In this document: piece by piece, positions 45,956 through 54,539 of the stretch
Layout of the letters: every line of letters begins with the position of its first letter
How positions within the stretch are numbered: position 1 is the first letter of the stretch
Assembly (NCBI RefSeq): GCF_009739905.1
Contig: NZ_CP034279.1
Span: 5,270,001 to 5,334,000, forward strand
Length of the DNA stretch: 64,000 nucleotides
Reading direction: 5' to 3'
DNA from: Streptomyces ficellus
GTDB taxonomy: Bacteria; Actinomycetota; Actinomycetes; Streptomycetales; Streptomycetaceae
Position numbers and translations under genes: made by a program
The notes under the pieces: generated by a model
Seen by the model: the letters and a program-made list of their open reading frames with translations, nothing else
Told to the model about the DNA's origin: nothing
Database searches by the model: none

Positions 45956-46306
45956 ATGCCGCAGATCACCGTCGACTACTCCGCCTCCCTCGACGAGGAC
46001 TTCGACCGCCGGGGCTTCGCGCTGGCCCTGCACCCCCTGGTCGTCGAGACGGCCGGCGCCCGGCTCGCCGCCTGCAAGACCCGCACCCGCCGCGTGGAGG
46101 ACACCGTGGTCGGCGACGGCACGGCCGACGACGCCATGGTCCACGTCGACATCGACCTGCTCGCCGGGCGCGCCGAGGAGGTCAGGGCACGGCTGACGGA
46201 GGCCGTCGTCGCGCTCGTCCCGCGGTTCGTCGCCCCCGCCGAGGGCCGGGTGCTGCACGTGTCGGCCGAGGTGCACGACCTCGACCCCTCCTACCGGGCG
46301 GGCTGA
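45956..46306 (+). CDS. 5-Carboxymethyl-2-hydroxymuconate isomerase-like protein
   Basis: This 116-residue protein of the tautomerase superfamily (CHMI family) starts MPQITVDYSASLDEDFDRRGFALALHPLVVETAGA. Pro2, exposed as the N-terminal residue after Met removal, is the catalytic base of the superfamily. The C-terminal half (DDAMVHVDIDLLAGRAEEVRARLTEAVVALV) matches the second beta-alpha-beta unit. It may isomerise an aromatic degradation intermediate, but the rest of the homoprotocatechuate pathway is not nearby, so the natural substrate is open. GGAGCG precedes the ATG. The 3' end overlaps the convergent TetR gene by 16 bases. Confidence 0.85.
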   Translation: MPQITVDYSASLDEDFDRRGFALALHPLVVETAGARLAACKTRTRRVEDTVVGDGTADDAMVHVDIDLLAGRAEEVRARLTEAVVALVPRFVAPAEGRVLHVSAEVHDLDPSYRAG

Positions 46307-47010
46307 GCCGCCCCGGCCGGCACCTTCGGCAACAGCGCCCCGAGCCGGTCGACCAGGTCGCCGAACGGCCCGTCGGCCGGCTCGTCGCCCAGCATGTGCA
46401 GCAGCAGCGACGCCATCTCGCCGTCGTACGCCGCACTCACCGCCGCCAGCGCGGCGAAGTCGTGCACCAGCTGCAACTCCAGCTCCGCGCGCGGTATCCG
46501 GCGGCCGTCCAGCCACAGCAGCGCCGTCGACTCGGCGAGCGACACCCAGGAGCGGACGACCAGCTCCAGGCGCGCGGGCGGGTCGCCGACACCGAGATGG
46601 GCCAGGATCTGCTCGTACGCCGCCTGCCGCACCTCGTCGATCATCGCGTTCGTCGTGGGCCCGACCGCCGGACCGCCGCGCATCAGCGCCGAGAACCCCG
46701 GCCCGTGCTCGTCCACGAAGTCGAAGAACCGCCGCATCACCCGCAGCAGCCGCGCCCCCAGCGGACCTTGGCGCGGCTCCACGAACCGGGCGGCCAGCTC
46801 GTCCGCCGCCCGCCGCAGCGCCGCCTCGTACAGGCTCTGCTTGCCGGGGAAGTAGTGGTAGACCAGCGGCCGGGAGATGCCGGCGGCGGCGGCGATCTCG
46901 TCGATCGACACGTCGTCGGGGGAGCGGCGGCTGAACAGCTCCAGCGCCACCCCGATCAACTGCTGCCTGCGCTCCTCGACGCCCATCCTGCGCCGCGCCC
47001 CGGTCGTCAT
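46291..47010 (-). CDS. TetR-family regulator
   Basis: The 239-residue repressor has the N-terminal TetR domain RRQQLIGVALELFSRRSPDDVSIDEIAAAAGISRPLVYHYFPGKQSLYEAALRRA, where the recognition helix reads RPLVYHYF. The ligand domain is all helical with a Trp-containing segment VRSWVSLAESTALLWLDGRRI, typical of regulators of lipid or hydrophobic-compound genes. It is divergent from a small membrane protein gene and lies downstream of the isomerase on the opposite strand. Its targets are not evident; the palindrome at 49341-49356 before the metal-dependent hydrolase is one possibility. ATG 46986 (MGVEERRQQ) is an alternative start. Confidence 0.9.
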   Translation of the reverse strand: MTTGARRRMGVEERRQQLIGVALELFSRRSPDDVSIDEIAAAAGISRPLVYHYFPGKQSLYEAALRRAADELAARFVEPRQGPLGARLLRVMRRFFDFVDEHGPGFSALMRGGPAVGPTTNAMIDEVRQAAYEQILAHLGVGDPPARLELVVRSWVSLAESTALLWLDGRRIPRAELELQLVHDFAALAAVSAAYDGEMASLLLHMLGDEPADGPFGDLVDRLGALLPKVPAGAAQPAR

Positions 47011-47083
47011 GCGAACAGCCTAACGGCCGCCACCGACAGCCCTTCGAACAGTGGCCGATACACAGTTCGCTACGCTGCCGCGC

Positions 47084-47377
47084 ATGAGCATCCCCGACCC
47101 CGAGACCCCGGCCCCGAGCACGGGCGTCACCCCACGTCAGGCCCGCCGCTTACGCGTCGCCGCGGCTTCCGTCCTCCTGGTCACGATGGCGGTCGTCCTG
47201 GTGCTCCGGCTGGCCAGCCGCACGTCCGTCCTCGTCGTCGGCGTCTACGGACTGGCCATGATCCTCTGCGGCGTCGTCATCGAACTCAGCCGCAACGGCC
47301 GCACCCGCCTGGCCACCTGGCTCCTCGCCTCCGGCCTCCTCACCGCCCTGGCCGCGGACTGGCTGCTGCTGCCGTAG
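47084..47377 (+). CDS. Small two- or three-helix membrane protein
   Basis: This 97-residue protein has a 24-residue hydrophilic N-terminus (MSIPDPETPAPSTGVTPRQARRLR) and then three hydrophobic stretches: VAAASVLLVTMAVVLVL, VLVVGVYGLAMILCGVVIEL and TWLLASGLLTALAADWLLLP. I do not recognise a named family. The ATG lies 8 bases after a TACGCT -10-like box, so the mRNA may be leaderless. It is divergent from the TetR gene with only 73 bases between, so it is a likely target of that regulator. It ends 20 bases before the convergent reductase gene. Confidence 0.7.
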   Translation: MSIPDPETPAPSTGVTPRQARRLRVAAASVLLVTMAVVLVLRLASRTSVLVVGVYGLAMILCGVVIELSRNGRTRLATWLLASGLLTALAADWLLLP

Positions 47378-47397
47378 GACGTGTGGGGAACGCCCGC

Positions 47398-48447
47398 CTA
47401 CAGATCCAGCACCAGCCGCCCGCCCCGGCAGCGGGACACGCACAGGAGCATCGAGTCCCGCCGTTCCTCCTCCGTCAGCAGCTCGTCGCGGTGGTCGACC
47501 TCGCCCGCGAGGACGGGCTGGCGGCAGGTGCCGCAGAAGCCCTGTTCGCAGGAGTACGGGACGTGGGGCAGCTCCGCGCGGACGGCCGCGAGGAGCGACT
47601 GGCCGGCGGCCACCGTGACCGTGCGGCCGGAGCGGCGCAGTTCCGCCTCGAAGGCGTCACCGGGGGCCGGCGTGGCCGGGGTGAAGCGTTCGAGGTGCAA
47701 GGGCCGGCCCTGCGGGAGGCGTTGGGCCACCGCGTCCATCAGGCCGTCGGGGCCGCAGACGTAGACGGCCGTCTCCGGCGGTAGGCCGTCGAGGAGGGCG
47801 AGGTCCGGCAGGCCCGCCTCGTCCTCGGGCGCCACGGTGACGTCCCCGGCGCCCTCCAGTTCGTCCAGGAACGGCATCGTCGCCCGGCTGCGCCCGCAGT
47901 ACAGCAGCCGCCACCGGGCGCCCGCCGCCCGTACCGCCCGCAGCATGGGCAGCAGGGGCGTGATCCCGATGCCGCCCGCGACGAAGACGTACGCGGGGGC
48001 GTCCACCAGCGGGAAGCGGTTGCGCGGTCCGCGGATCTCGATCTCCGTGCCCGTACGGAGCCGTTCGTGCACCTCCCGCGAGCCGCCGCGCCCGTCCGCG
48101 ACGAGCCGCGCGGCGACGGTGTACACGCCGGCCTCCGCCGGGTCGCCGCACAGCGAGTACGTGCGGACCAGCCCCGACGGCAGTACCAGGTCCAGGTGAG
48201 CGCCCGGCTCCCACGGGGGCAGGCGCGTGCCCTCCAGCCGCAGGAGGACGACACCCTCGGCGGGGCTGGTGCGTGCGGTGACGACGACCCGGCGGACGAC
48301 GGTCGGCGCACGCCGCCCCCGGCCGGATATCGGCTCCTCCAGGGCGGGCAGCGGCCACAGCGGGGCGGCCTGGACGCGGCGGCGCACCGCACGCTTCACC
48401 AGCAGGGCCGCCGTGGCGGCGAGGACGACACTACGCGCGCGTGGCAC
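47398..48447 (-). CDS. FAD/2Fe-2S oxidoreductase (ferredoxin-reductase type)
   Basis: The 349-residue protein passes electrons from NAD(P)H to a partner oxygenase. After a hydrophobic N-terminus it has the FAD domain motif RTYSLCGDP, the NAD domain VFVAGGIGITPLLPMLRA and VYVCGPDGLMDAV, and a C-terminal plant-type [2Fe-2S] ferredoxin domain with SCEQGFCGTCRQPVLAG and the last Cys in LLCVSRCRGG. The order FMN/FAD-NAD-ferredoxin is that of phthalate-dioxygenase and VanB-like reductases. The GTG start lies 3 bases after the stop of the metal-dependent hydrolase gene, so the two genes are co-transcribed and probably work as one system. Confidence 0.9.
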   Translation of the reverse strand: MPRARSVVLAATAALLVKRAVRRRVQAAPLWPLPALEEPISGRGRRAPTVVRRVVVTARTSPAEGVVLLRLEGTRLPPWEPGAHLDLVLPSGLVRTYSLCGDPAEAGVYTVAARLVADGRGGSREVHERLRTGTEIEIRGPRNRFPLVDAPAYVFVAGGIGITPLLPMLRAVRAAGARWRLLYCGRSRATMPFLDELEGAGDVTVAPEDEAGLPDLALLDGLPPETAVYVCGPDGLMDAVAQRLPQGRPLHLERFTPATPAPGDAFEAELRRSGRTVTVAAGQSLLAAVRAELPHVPYSCEQGFCGTCRQPVLAGEVDHRDELLTEEERRDSMLLCVSRCRGGRLVLDL

Positions 48448-48450
48448 GGC

Positions 48451-49338
48451 TCAGTGCCCCCCGCCCGCTGCCGGGGACGAGGCCAGGTAGGCCACCGCCC
48501 GTTCCGTGTCGCCCTCCTGGGAGGGGTGGTAGGACCGGCTCAGGTAGCGGGGGATCGACCGCAGCATGTCCGGCGTCGACGGCAGGACCCCCTGCCGGCC
48601 GCGGACGACGAAGTCCCTCACCGACGCCTTGCCGCCCGGCAGCGACGGGTCGTTCTCCATGAAGAACCGGGCCCCGCGCTGCCACAGGAACACCAGCGCC
48701 GAGAACGCCGTCGCCCAGGTCCGCACCCGCCGCCGGTAGCCGCCGTCGAGGTGCGTGAACAGGTCGAAGGCGACCGACCGGTGCTCGACCTCCTCCGCTC
48801 CGTGCCAGCGCAGCAGGTCCAGCATCACCGGGTCGGCACCGCGCCGGTCCAGCTCCTCGGCGCCCAGCACCCAGTCGCCCAGGAACGCCGTGTAGTGCTC
48901 GATCGCCGCGATCAGCGCGACCCGCTCCATCAGCCACCACCGCCGGGCCCGGCCGGGCGGCAGCGTCCGGTCGCCGAGGAGTTTCTCGAAGAGCCAGTCG
49001 ACCTGCGCGGTGTACGGGGTCGGGTCGAGCCCCAGCCGCTTCAGGTGCGGCAGGACGTCGTCGTGCGCCTGCGAGTGCACCGCCTCCTGGCCGATGAACC
49101 CGATGACGTCCTCGCGCAGCCGGTCGTCCCGGACGTACGGCAGCGCCTGCCGGTACACATGGACGAACCAGCGCTCCCCGGCGGGGAGCAGCAGGTGCAG
49201 CACATTGATGGTGTGGGTGGTGAAGGGATCACCGGGAACCCAGTGGAGCGGGGTCTCCTCCCAGTCGAAGGAGACCTTCCGGGCCTTCAGCTCGATCCGT
49301 TCCGGCGCCGCCGCCCCCGTCACGCGCGTATTAGACAT
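48451..49338 (-). CDS. Metal-dependent hydrolase-type protein (PF10118), probable diiron enzyme
   Basis: The 295-residue all-helical protein matches the 'predicted metal-dependent hydrolase' family. The conserved metal-type residues are E/H pairs: GFIGQEAVHSQAHDDVL near 90, AAIEHYTAFLGDWVL near 150 and LRWHGAEEVEHRSVAFDLF near 185. This spacing resembles ferritin-like diiron oxygenases. A 2Fe-2S reductase encoded 3 bases downstream is a natural electron donor, so an oxygenase role is more likely than hydrolysis; that is inference. A TACATT box 6 bases before the ATG suggests a leaderless mRNA, and a CGTCA-N6-TGACG palindrome overlaps it. Confidence 0.85.
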   Translation of the reverse strand: MSNTRVTGAAAPERIELKARKVSFDWEETPLHWVPGDPFTTHTINVLHLLLPAGERWFVHVYRQALPYVRDDRLREDVIGFIGQEAVHSQAHDDVLPHLKRLGLDPTPYTAQVDWLFEKLLGDRTLPPGRARRWWLMERVALIAAIEHYTAFLGDWVLGAEELDRRGADPVMLDLLRWHGAEEVEHRSVAFDLFTHLDGGYRRRVRTWATAFSALVFLWQRGARFFMENDPSLPGGKASVRDFVVRGRQGVLPSTPDMLRSIPRYLSRSYHPSQEGDTERAVAYLASSPAAGGGH

Positions 49339-49340
49339 GG

Positions 49341-49356
49341 CGTCAATGTACTGACG
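49341..49356. promoter_or_regulatory. Palindromic operator overlapping the -10 of the hydrolase gene
   Basis: CGTCAATGTACTGACG (arms CGTCA/TGACG, near-symmetric centre) covers the -10-like TACATT of the hydrolase-reductase operon, 2 bases before the start codon. It has the size and form of a TetR-type operator; the TetR regulator at 46291-47010 is a candidate but its own promoter lacks this sequence. Confidence 0.5.
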
Positions 49357-49406
49357 GGTACGTGACCGGCACCAGGGTCGTGCACCGGATATCCGGCGCC
49401 GGACGC

Positions 49407-51326
49407 TCAGCGCAGCGACGAGATCCTCGTACCGTCCTCCAGCCGGCCGGTCAGCTCGACCTGCTGGGACGGCTTGCCCGGCAGCTCCACCGCCAGCAGC
49501 CGGCCGTCGCCACCGCCCGTCGCCCCGCCGGACACGGCGACCGACGCGACGCCCGGGCCACCCGCCGCCAGCATGAACCACCGGCCGCCCGGCGCCTGCC
49601 ACAGCGCACCCGCCAGCACCCGCGGCTCCCGCACCCCGCACGCCGGCGACTCCTCCGCCTTCGCCACGACCGCGCCCGTCTTCGCGGACGGCGCGTGGAA
49701 CTGCCCGAGCACGGTGCTCCCGGTGCCGCGCCAGGTGTCCGCACGCGTGCACAGCCACGCCGCCGTACCCGCCGCGCCCGGCAGCTCCTGCTCGGCGAAC
49801 CGCCAGGAGTTCACCGCCCGGACGCCCTTGGACCGCACCAGGGACAACTGGCAGGCCGTCCCCGCCCACTGGGCACGCGCCCCGGCCCCCGCGGCCGCCA
49901 GGTCCACCGGCGCCGCCGGCGGGCCCGACGTCAGCCGGGCCGGGGCCAGCTCACCGAGGTCCGTCAGCGTCCGCGTCGCCGTACCGTCCCGCACCTCCAG
50001 CACGTCCCACGCCGTGCACGAGCTCGGCGCCACCGGGCTCAGCAGCGGAACCGTCACCCCGTGCGCGTCCCGCCCGACCGGACGGCTCCCGGCGGACGGG
50101 TCCACCAGGTCACGCGCCGACACCTCCCGTACCCAAGGTGCCGTCAGGTACCGCACATTGGCGTGCGTACGCCCCACGACCAGGGCGGCCGCCGACGCCG
50201 AGTCCGCGCCGTCCGTCCGCGCGAAGTCCAGCGCCGCCCCTTCCGTACCGTCCTTCGGCTCCGCGTACCGCACCGCCCGCAGGCCGTCGTGGAACAGCAC
50301 CACCCGCGCCTGGTCCACCTCCCCGGCGAACAGCAGCTGCGGCGGACCCATCGGCGGCCCCGGAGGCGTGCCCGGCGTCGCCGACGCCCGCACCGCGGCA
50401 CCCGGCCGCGCCCACACCGCCAGCGCCCGCCGCAGCAGCTCCCGGTCGCCCACGAGACCGCCCCGCGCGGGCCACACCGAGAAGTCCGTACGCGCCGAAC
50501 GCTGCCACGCCGCCGGCGCCACCCGCCGCAGATTGCCCGGGTCCAGCGCCGCCTCCGCCACCGGATTGCGCGCGTACGCCGGAGCGGCCGCCCCGTCCGG
50601 GCCCCAGCCGTCGCCCGGCAGTCCGAGCAGCGCCCCGCACACCACGGCGGCCGCGAGCGCCGCCAGCGCCGCCCTGCCGTGCCGGCGGCGCCGCATCAGG
50701 TCCGTGGGGCGGGCCTGCAACGCACACGGGTCGAACTCGGGCGACTCCAGCAACCCGTAGAGCGCCTCCACCCCGTCCGCCTCGGCCAGCGCCGCCTTCG
50801 GGTCCGCCACCCCGGCCGCCGCCAGCACCCGGCGCACCTCTGCGTCACCCTGCCGCTCCAGACCGCGCAGCACACAGGCCGCGCGGCCGGGCCCCGACAG
50901 CGCCGACAGACGCTGGTCGAGCCCCAGTTCGTCGGCGCCACCCGCGCGCGGGAACAGCCGGAGCCCCCACACCTGGGGCAGCAGCGGAGGCAGCTGCGCC
51001 CGCTTGGGCCACGCCGTCCGCTTCAGCGGAAGCCCCGCGTCCAGGGCCTGGCGCAGCACCCGGACGCGCACATACGCGTACCCGGGGTCGACCGCGTCCT
51101 CCGGCCGCCGCTGCCCCGGCATCCCGCCGTCGTCACCCGCCGCGCGGCGGCGCGGCAGCGAGCGCTGTACGACGGAGTGCGCGGTCAGCACACGGCGGTT
51201 GCGGCCGAGGGCGGGCGGCAGCACCAGATAGGCGATCCGCACGAGCCGCGCGTAGTGCTCGACGAGCGCCGCCTCCGCCTGGTCGACGTCGACGGGGGCC
51301 GGGGTGGCGAGTTCCTGGGTGCTCAC
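49407..51326 (-). CDS. Membrane protein with sigma-factor-like N-terminal domain
   Basis: The 639-residue protein has two parts. Residues 1-215 look like a decayed ECF sigma factor: EAALVEHYARLVRIAYLVLPPALGRNRRVLTAHSVVQRSLPRR resembles region 2, and LSALSGPGRAACVLRGLERQGDAEVRRVLAAAGV resembles region 4. One membrane helix follows (ALAALAAAVVCGALLGLPG near 225), and then about 400 residues outside the membrane, Ala/Gly/Pro-rich with a few Cys (SSCTAWDV, GTACQLS, AWLCTR, SPACGVREP). I do not recognise the outer domain. The arrangement suggests surface-to-cytoplasm signalling or an anti-sigma-like mimic, which is inference. The start is GTG. Confidence 0.75.
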   Translation of the reverse strand: MSTQELATPAPVDVDQAEAALVEHYARLVRIAYLVLPPALGRNRRVLTAHSVVQRSLPRRRAAGDDGGMPGQRRPEDAVDPGYAYVRVRVLRQALDAGLPLKRTAWPKRAQLPPLLPQVWGLRLFPRAGGADELGLDQRLSALSGPGRAACVLRGLERQGDAEVRRVLAAAGVADPKAALAEADGVEALYGLLESPEFDPCALQARPTDLMRRRRHGRAALAALAAAVVCGALLGLPGDGWGPDGAAAPAYARNPVAEAALDPGNLRRVAPAAWQRSARTDFSVWPARGGLVGDRELLRRALAVWARPGAAVRASATPGTPPGPPMGPPQLLFAGEVDQARVVLFHDGLRAVRYAEPKDGTEGAALDFARTDGADSASAAALVVGRTHANVRYLTAPWVREVSARDLVDPSAGSRPVGRDAHGVTVPLLSPVAPSSCTAWDVLEVRDGTATRTLTDLGELAPARLTSGPPAAPVDLAAAGAGARAQWAGTACQLSLVRSKGVRAVNSWRFAEQELPGAAGTAAWLCTRADTWRGTGSTVLGQFHAPSAKTGAVVAKAEESPACGVREPRVLAGALWQAPGGRWFMLAAGGPGVASVAVSGGATGGGDGRLLAVELPGKPSQQVELTGRLEDGTRISSLR

Positions 51327-51356
51327 GTTCAGCAGAACGAGCGAATCCGGCGATGG

Positions 51357-54300
51357 TCACCTGCCGCCGGTGTCCCCCCAGCCGCTCAGCGAGCCGAAGA
51401 CCGCCGTCCCGCGCGCCCCGCCGCCCCCGTTCATGGCGGTCATGAACAGCCCCGCGTCCTGCACGGCCGCCGCGCCCGGGACCCGGACCGTGGCGACCGT
51501 ACGCCAGGTGGCCCCGCCGTCCTGGGAACAGGACCCGGTGACACCGTCCCCCGCGCGGGACAGGCGCAGCAGGACCGGCGCCCTGACGCCGGCGATCCGC
51601 CGGTAGGTGTCCAGGGTGCCGTCCCCGGTCGAGTCGTACGACAGGACCACACCGTTGGCCGGGGTCACCGCCAGGTTCAGGAAACCGGGCGCGCCGGGCA
51701 CCGCCAGCGCGTCGCGCACCACGATCCCGGCGCGCGCCCAGCCGCCCGTCGCCTCCTGCGCGTCCACGCCCGCGGTCAGGACGGCGCCGTCCCCGAAGAC
51801 GTCCTCCTGGTAGAGGGTGCCGAACTCGGCGACGGCCTTCCACAGGTCCTGGCCACCGCCGTTGATCGCGTACCGGCCCTCGAGCCGGCCGAAGACGGCT
51901 CCGTTGTTGGCGTACGTACGCCACCGCCCGCCCAGGGGGCCCGCCCGGTACTGCTCGCCCCGGTGGACGGTGGTGACGGGGGCCTCGCCCTGGGGGCCGT
52001 AGGTGGCGCGCAGCTCGTAGGGGAGGGCTTCGAGGGGGGCGGTGAGGGGGCCGGCGGGGGCCGTGACGCCCCAGGAGACGGTGCCGGTGCCGGCCGCCGG
52101 GACGGACGGCAGGCCCAGCGGCGGCTGGTCGCCGAAACCCGTGAGCGTGAAGCCGACGGGGCCGGTGGCCCGCAGGCCGTTGACGTTGCGGAAGGTGGCG
52201 GTGACCTCGGCGTCGGCGCCCGGCGTGAACGCCGCGGGGGTGCCGGCGACCGTGACGGCGCCCTGGAAGGGGGCGCGGGCGAGCGTCTCGTACACGCGCG
52301 TGGCGGTACGGTACGGGTCGTGGTGCGGGCGGAGGGGATAGGTCTTCGTCCCGCGCGTCCAGGGCTCCTCGATCGCGTACCAGTCGAAGGCCCTGGCGGC
52401 GCGGCCCTGCGCGAGTGCGTCCTCCAGCTCGTCCAGGTAGGCCTGCCAGTGGGGGAGGTGGAAGTCGGCGATCAGGCCGGACCAGTCGCGGTTGGCGTAG
52501 TTGGCCAGGTGCCCCGCGTCCGCGGTGGGCCGGTCGGCCCAGGTGGTGATCAGCACCCGTGCCGTGCGCTCCAGGCCCTCGCGGCGGGCGTCCGCCAGCC
52601 ACGGGCCGAGGAGGAAGGCGTGGTGCGACCCCGCCATGTCGTCGCTCAGCCGCATCAGCCTCAGCCACAGCCGGGACAGCGCGCGGAAGGTGTCCAGGTC
52701 CTTGGCGGTGTACGCGGCTCTCAGCTGCCCGATCAGGTGCCAGGAGCGGTTGGCGAGCACCTGCCGGCCGAGGTCGGTCAGGTCGTGCCGGTACGCGTCG
52801 GAGCGGCGCAGCGGCTCCCGTACGCCCAGCAGGGCGGCGAACGCCCCGTCGAAGTCCGCCGGGTCGAAGGCGGGGGTGTGCGTGGCGTAGTAGGCGCCCG
52901 AATGGGCGGTGAGGCTCGGCCGGGCGGCGAACACGGAGTCGTGGGGGCGGCCGTCGCGGCTGGAGATCCGGTAGGCCGTGTCGCGCAGCACCGCGAACGC
53001 CGCACGCGCGCGTGCGTCCCGGCCGCCGTAGCGCAGGTCGGCGTACTCCTCGAACCAGCGGGTCCGGTCGACCGGTTCGCGGCGCCAGGCCAGCTCGGAG
53101 AACAGTTCCAGCGCGGCCGGGTCCCGTTCGGCGGCCTCCGGCATGTAGGCCGTGCCGACGAGCGCCGAGCCGGGCTTGTCGCGCCAGGCGGTGAAGCGCT
53201 CGGTCCACAGGTGGGTCTTGGCGCCGATGGTGGTGCGGCCGCCGAAGTTGGGGATGGTGCCGAAGGCGTACGGGGCGCCGCCCCAGTCCCGCTCGCGGTC
53301 GGTGACGGTCTCCAGGTCGGACAGCCCGTCCACGACGAGGAGCCGCGTCTTGTCGAGGGCGTCGAGCAGGTCGCGGCGCGGGTTGGCCTGCCAGCCGAGG
53401 ACGACCCAGGTGGCACCCGGGCGTTCCCCGCGCAGGGCGGCCTCCACCGCGCGGGCGGCCTCCGGCACCGGCACGTCGCCGGCCGAGCCGCCCTCGTGCA
53501 GCAGGTCCATCTTGAAGTGCCGTACGTCCCCGAAGAGGTCGCCCTGGTGGCGGTAGAAGGACTCGGCGGCGCGGGCGAACGTCCCCGTGCGCGGGTCCAG
53601 CCAGTCGGGGCGCTTCAGGCCCGCCCAGACGCCCTGCGGGACGGTGCGGGCGCCCGGGTTGCGGTCGGCGAAGCCGTCGGGGACGGTGCCGAACCAGCCG
53701 GGCAGCACGGGCCGCATGCCCAGCGCGCGCAGCCGGTCGGCGATGCGGCGGCCGAGTGCGGCCCGGCGCTCGAGCAGCCCGGGGCTGAGCGGACCGCCGT
53801 ACCCGCTCATGTTCTGCAGCAGCCACCAGGGCTGGTGGGAGGGCGCGGGCAGCCAGGCCCGGGCCTCCTCGTCGGTGTACCCGAAGTCCATCAGGAGGCG
53901 GTGGTAGACGGCCTCCTGCCCGGTGGTGACCAGCACCTCGTTGCAGCCGTGCAGGGCCAGGACGTCGATCAGCCGCTCCCAGCGCGCCCAGTCCGCGTAC
54001 GGGGCGGTGTACCCGTCGTGCGTGTCGTTGAGCGCGAACCGGTGCGGGACGGTGGCCTCGCGGGCGAGCGGCTCGCGGGGCGCGGGGAGCCGGCCGGGGA
54101 GGTCCAGCTGGCTGCCCGCCCAGGAGACGTGCGCCCCGCACACGTACTTCAGGTACCAGTGGACGCCCGTCAGCGCCGTGCCGGGGCCGGTGGCGGCGAC
54201 CTCGACGCGGCCCGCGGCGCCCGTGACGCGGAACCGCTCCGGGCCGCTCGCCGCGGGGAGGTGACGGAGGCGGAACTGGTCCGCGTGACCGGGCAGCAGC

Positions 54301-54437
54301 CGTGCGAGCGCGTCGCGGGCCGCGCCCATGCGGTTCTCCTGCGCGGGGGCGGGCGGCTGCGCCGCCGCGGCGAGGGCGGCGCCCGCGCCGATCGCGCCGG
54401 CGCTCCCCAGCAGCGTTCGTCTCGACAGGTCGGCCAC
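51357..54437 (-). CDS. Secreted alpha-N-acetylglucosaminidase (GH89)
   Basis: This 1026-residue enzyme of the NAGLU family removes alpha-linked N-acetylglucosamine from glycans. It has a Tat signal (DLSRRTLLGSAGAIGAGAALAAAA). The NAGLU N-domain, the catalytic barrel (FALNDTHDGYTAPYADWARWERLIDVLALHGCNEVLVTTGQEAVYHRLL, NMSGYGGPLSPGLLERR, HEGGSAGDV, LGWQANPRRDLL, NFGGRTTI) and the helical C-domain follow in order. The last 300 residues add an Ig-like domain (FTPGADAEVTATFRNVNG) and a lectin-like beta-sandwich (YAINGGGQDLWKAVAEFGTLYQEDVFGDGAVLTAG). GGAGGAG lies 7 bases before GTG 54437, which was preferred to the longer frame. The substrate is probably mucin-like or host/plant glycans. Confidence 0.92.
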   Translation of the reverse strand: MADLSRRTLLGSAGAIGAGAALAAAAQPPAPAQENRMGAARDALARLLPGHADQFRLRHLPAASGPERFRVTGAAGRVEVAATGPGTALTGVHWYLKYVCGAHVSWAGSQLDLPGRLPAPREPLAREATVPHRFALNDTHDGYTAPYADWARWERLIDVLALHGCNEVLVTTGQEAVYHRLLMDFGYTDEEARAWLPAPSHQPWWLLQNMSGYGGPLSPGLLERRAALGRRIADRLRALGMRPVLPGWFGTVPDGFADRNPGARTVPQGVWAGLKRPDWLDPRTGTFARAAESFYRHQGDLFGDVRHFKMDLLHEGGSAGDVPVPEAARAVEAALRGERPGATWVVLGWQANPRRDLLDALDKTRLLVVDGLSDLETVTDRERDWGGAPYAFGTIPNFGGRTTIGAKTHLWTERFTAWRDKPGSALVGTAYMPEAAERDPAALELFSELAWRREPVDRTRWFEEYADLRYGGRDARARAAFAVLRDTAYRISSRDGRPHDSVFAARPSLTAHSGAYYATHTPAFDPADFDGAFAALLGVREPLRRSDAYRHDLTDLGRQVLANRSWHLIGQLRAAYTAKDLDTFRALSRLWLRLMRLSDDMAGSHHAFLLGPWLADARREGLERTARVLITTWADRPTADAGHLANYANRDWSGLIADFHLPHWQAYLDELEDALAQGRAARAFDWYAIEEPWTRGTKTYPLRPHHDPYRTATRVYETLARAPFQGAVTVAGTPAAFTPGADAEVTATFRNVNGLRATGPVGFTLTGFGDQPPLGLPSVPAAGTGTVSWGVTAPAGPLTAPLEALPYELRATYGPQGEAPVTTVHRGEQYRAGPLGGRWRTYANNGAVFGRLEGRYAINGGGQDLWKAVAEFGTLYQEDVFGDGAVLTAGVDAQEATGGWARAGIVVRDALAVPGAPGFLNLAVTPANGVVLSYDSTGDGTLDTYRRIAGVRAPVLLRLSRAGDGVTGSCSQDGGATWRTVATVRVPGAAAVQDAGLFMTAMNGGGGARGTAVFGSLSGWGDTGGR

Positions 54438-54539
54438 GGTGCGCTCCTCCACGTACTGACAGATCATCAGGTGCGGACGTGTCGCACGTTACTCGGCGTC
54501 CCCTCCCGCAACAGGGGTGCGAACCGGCACGATGGCCAG

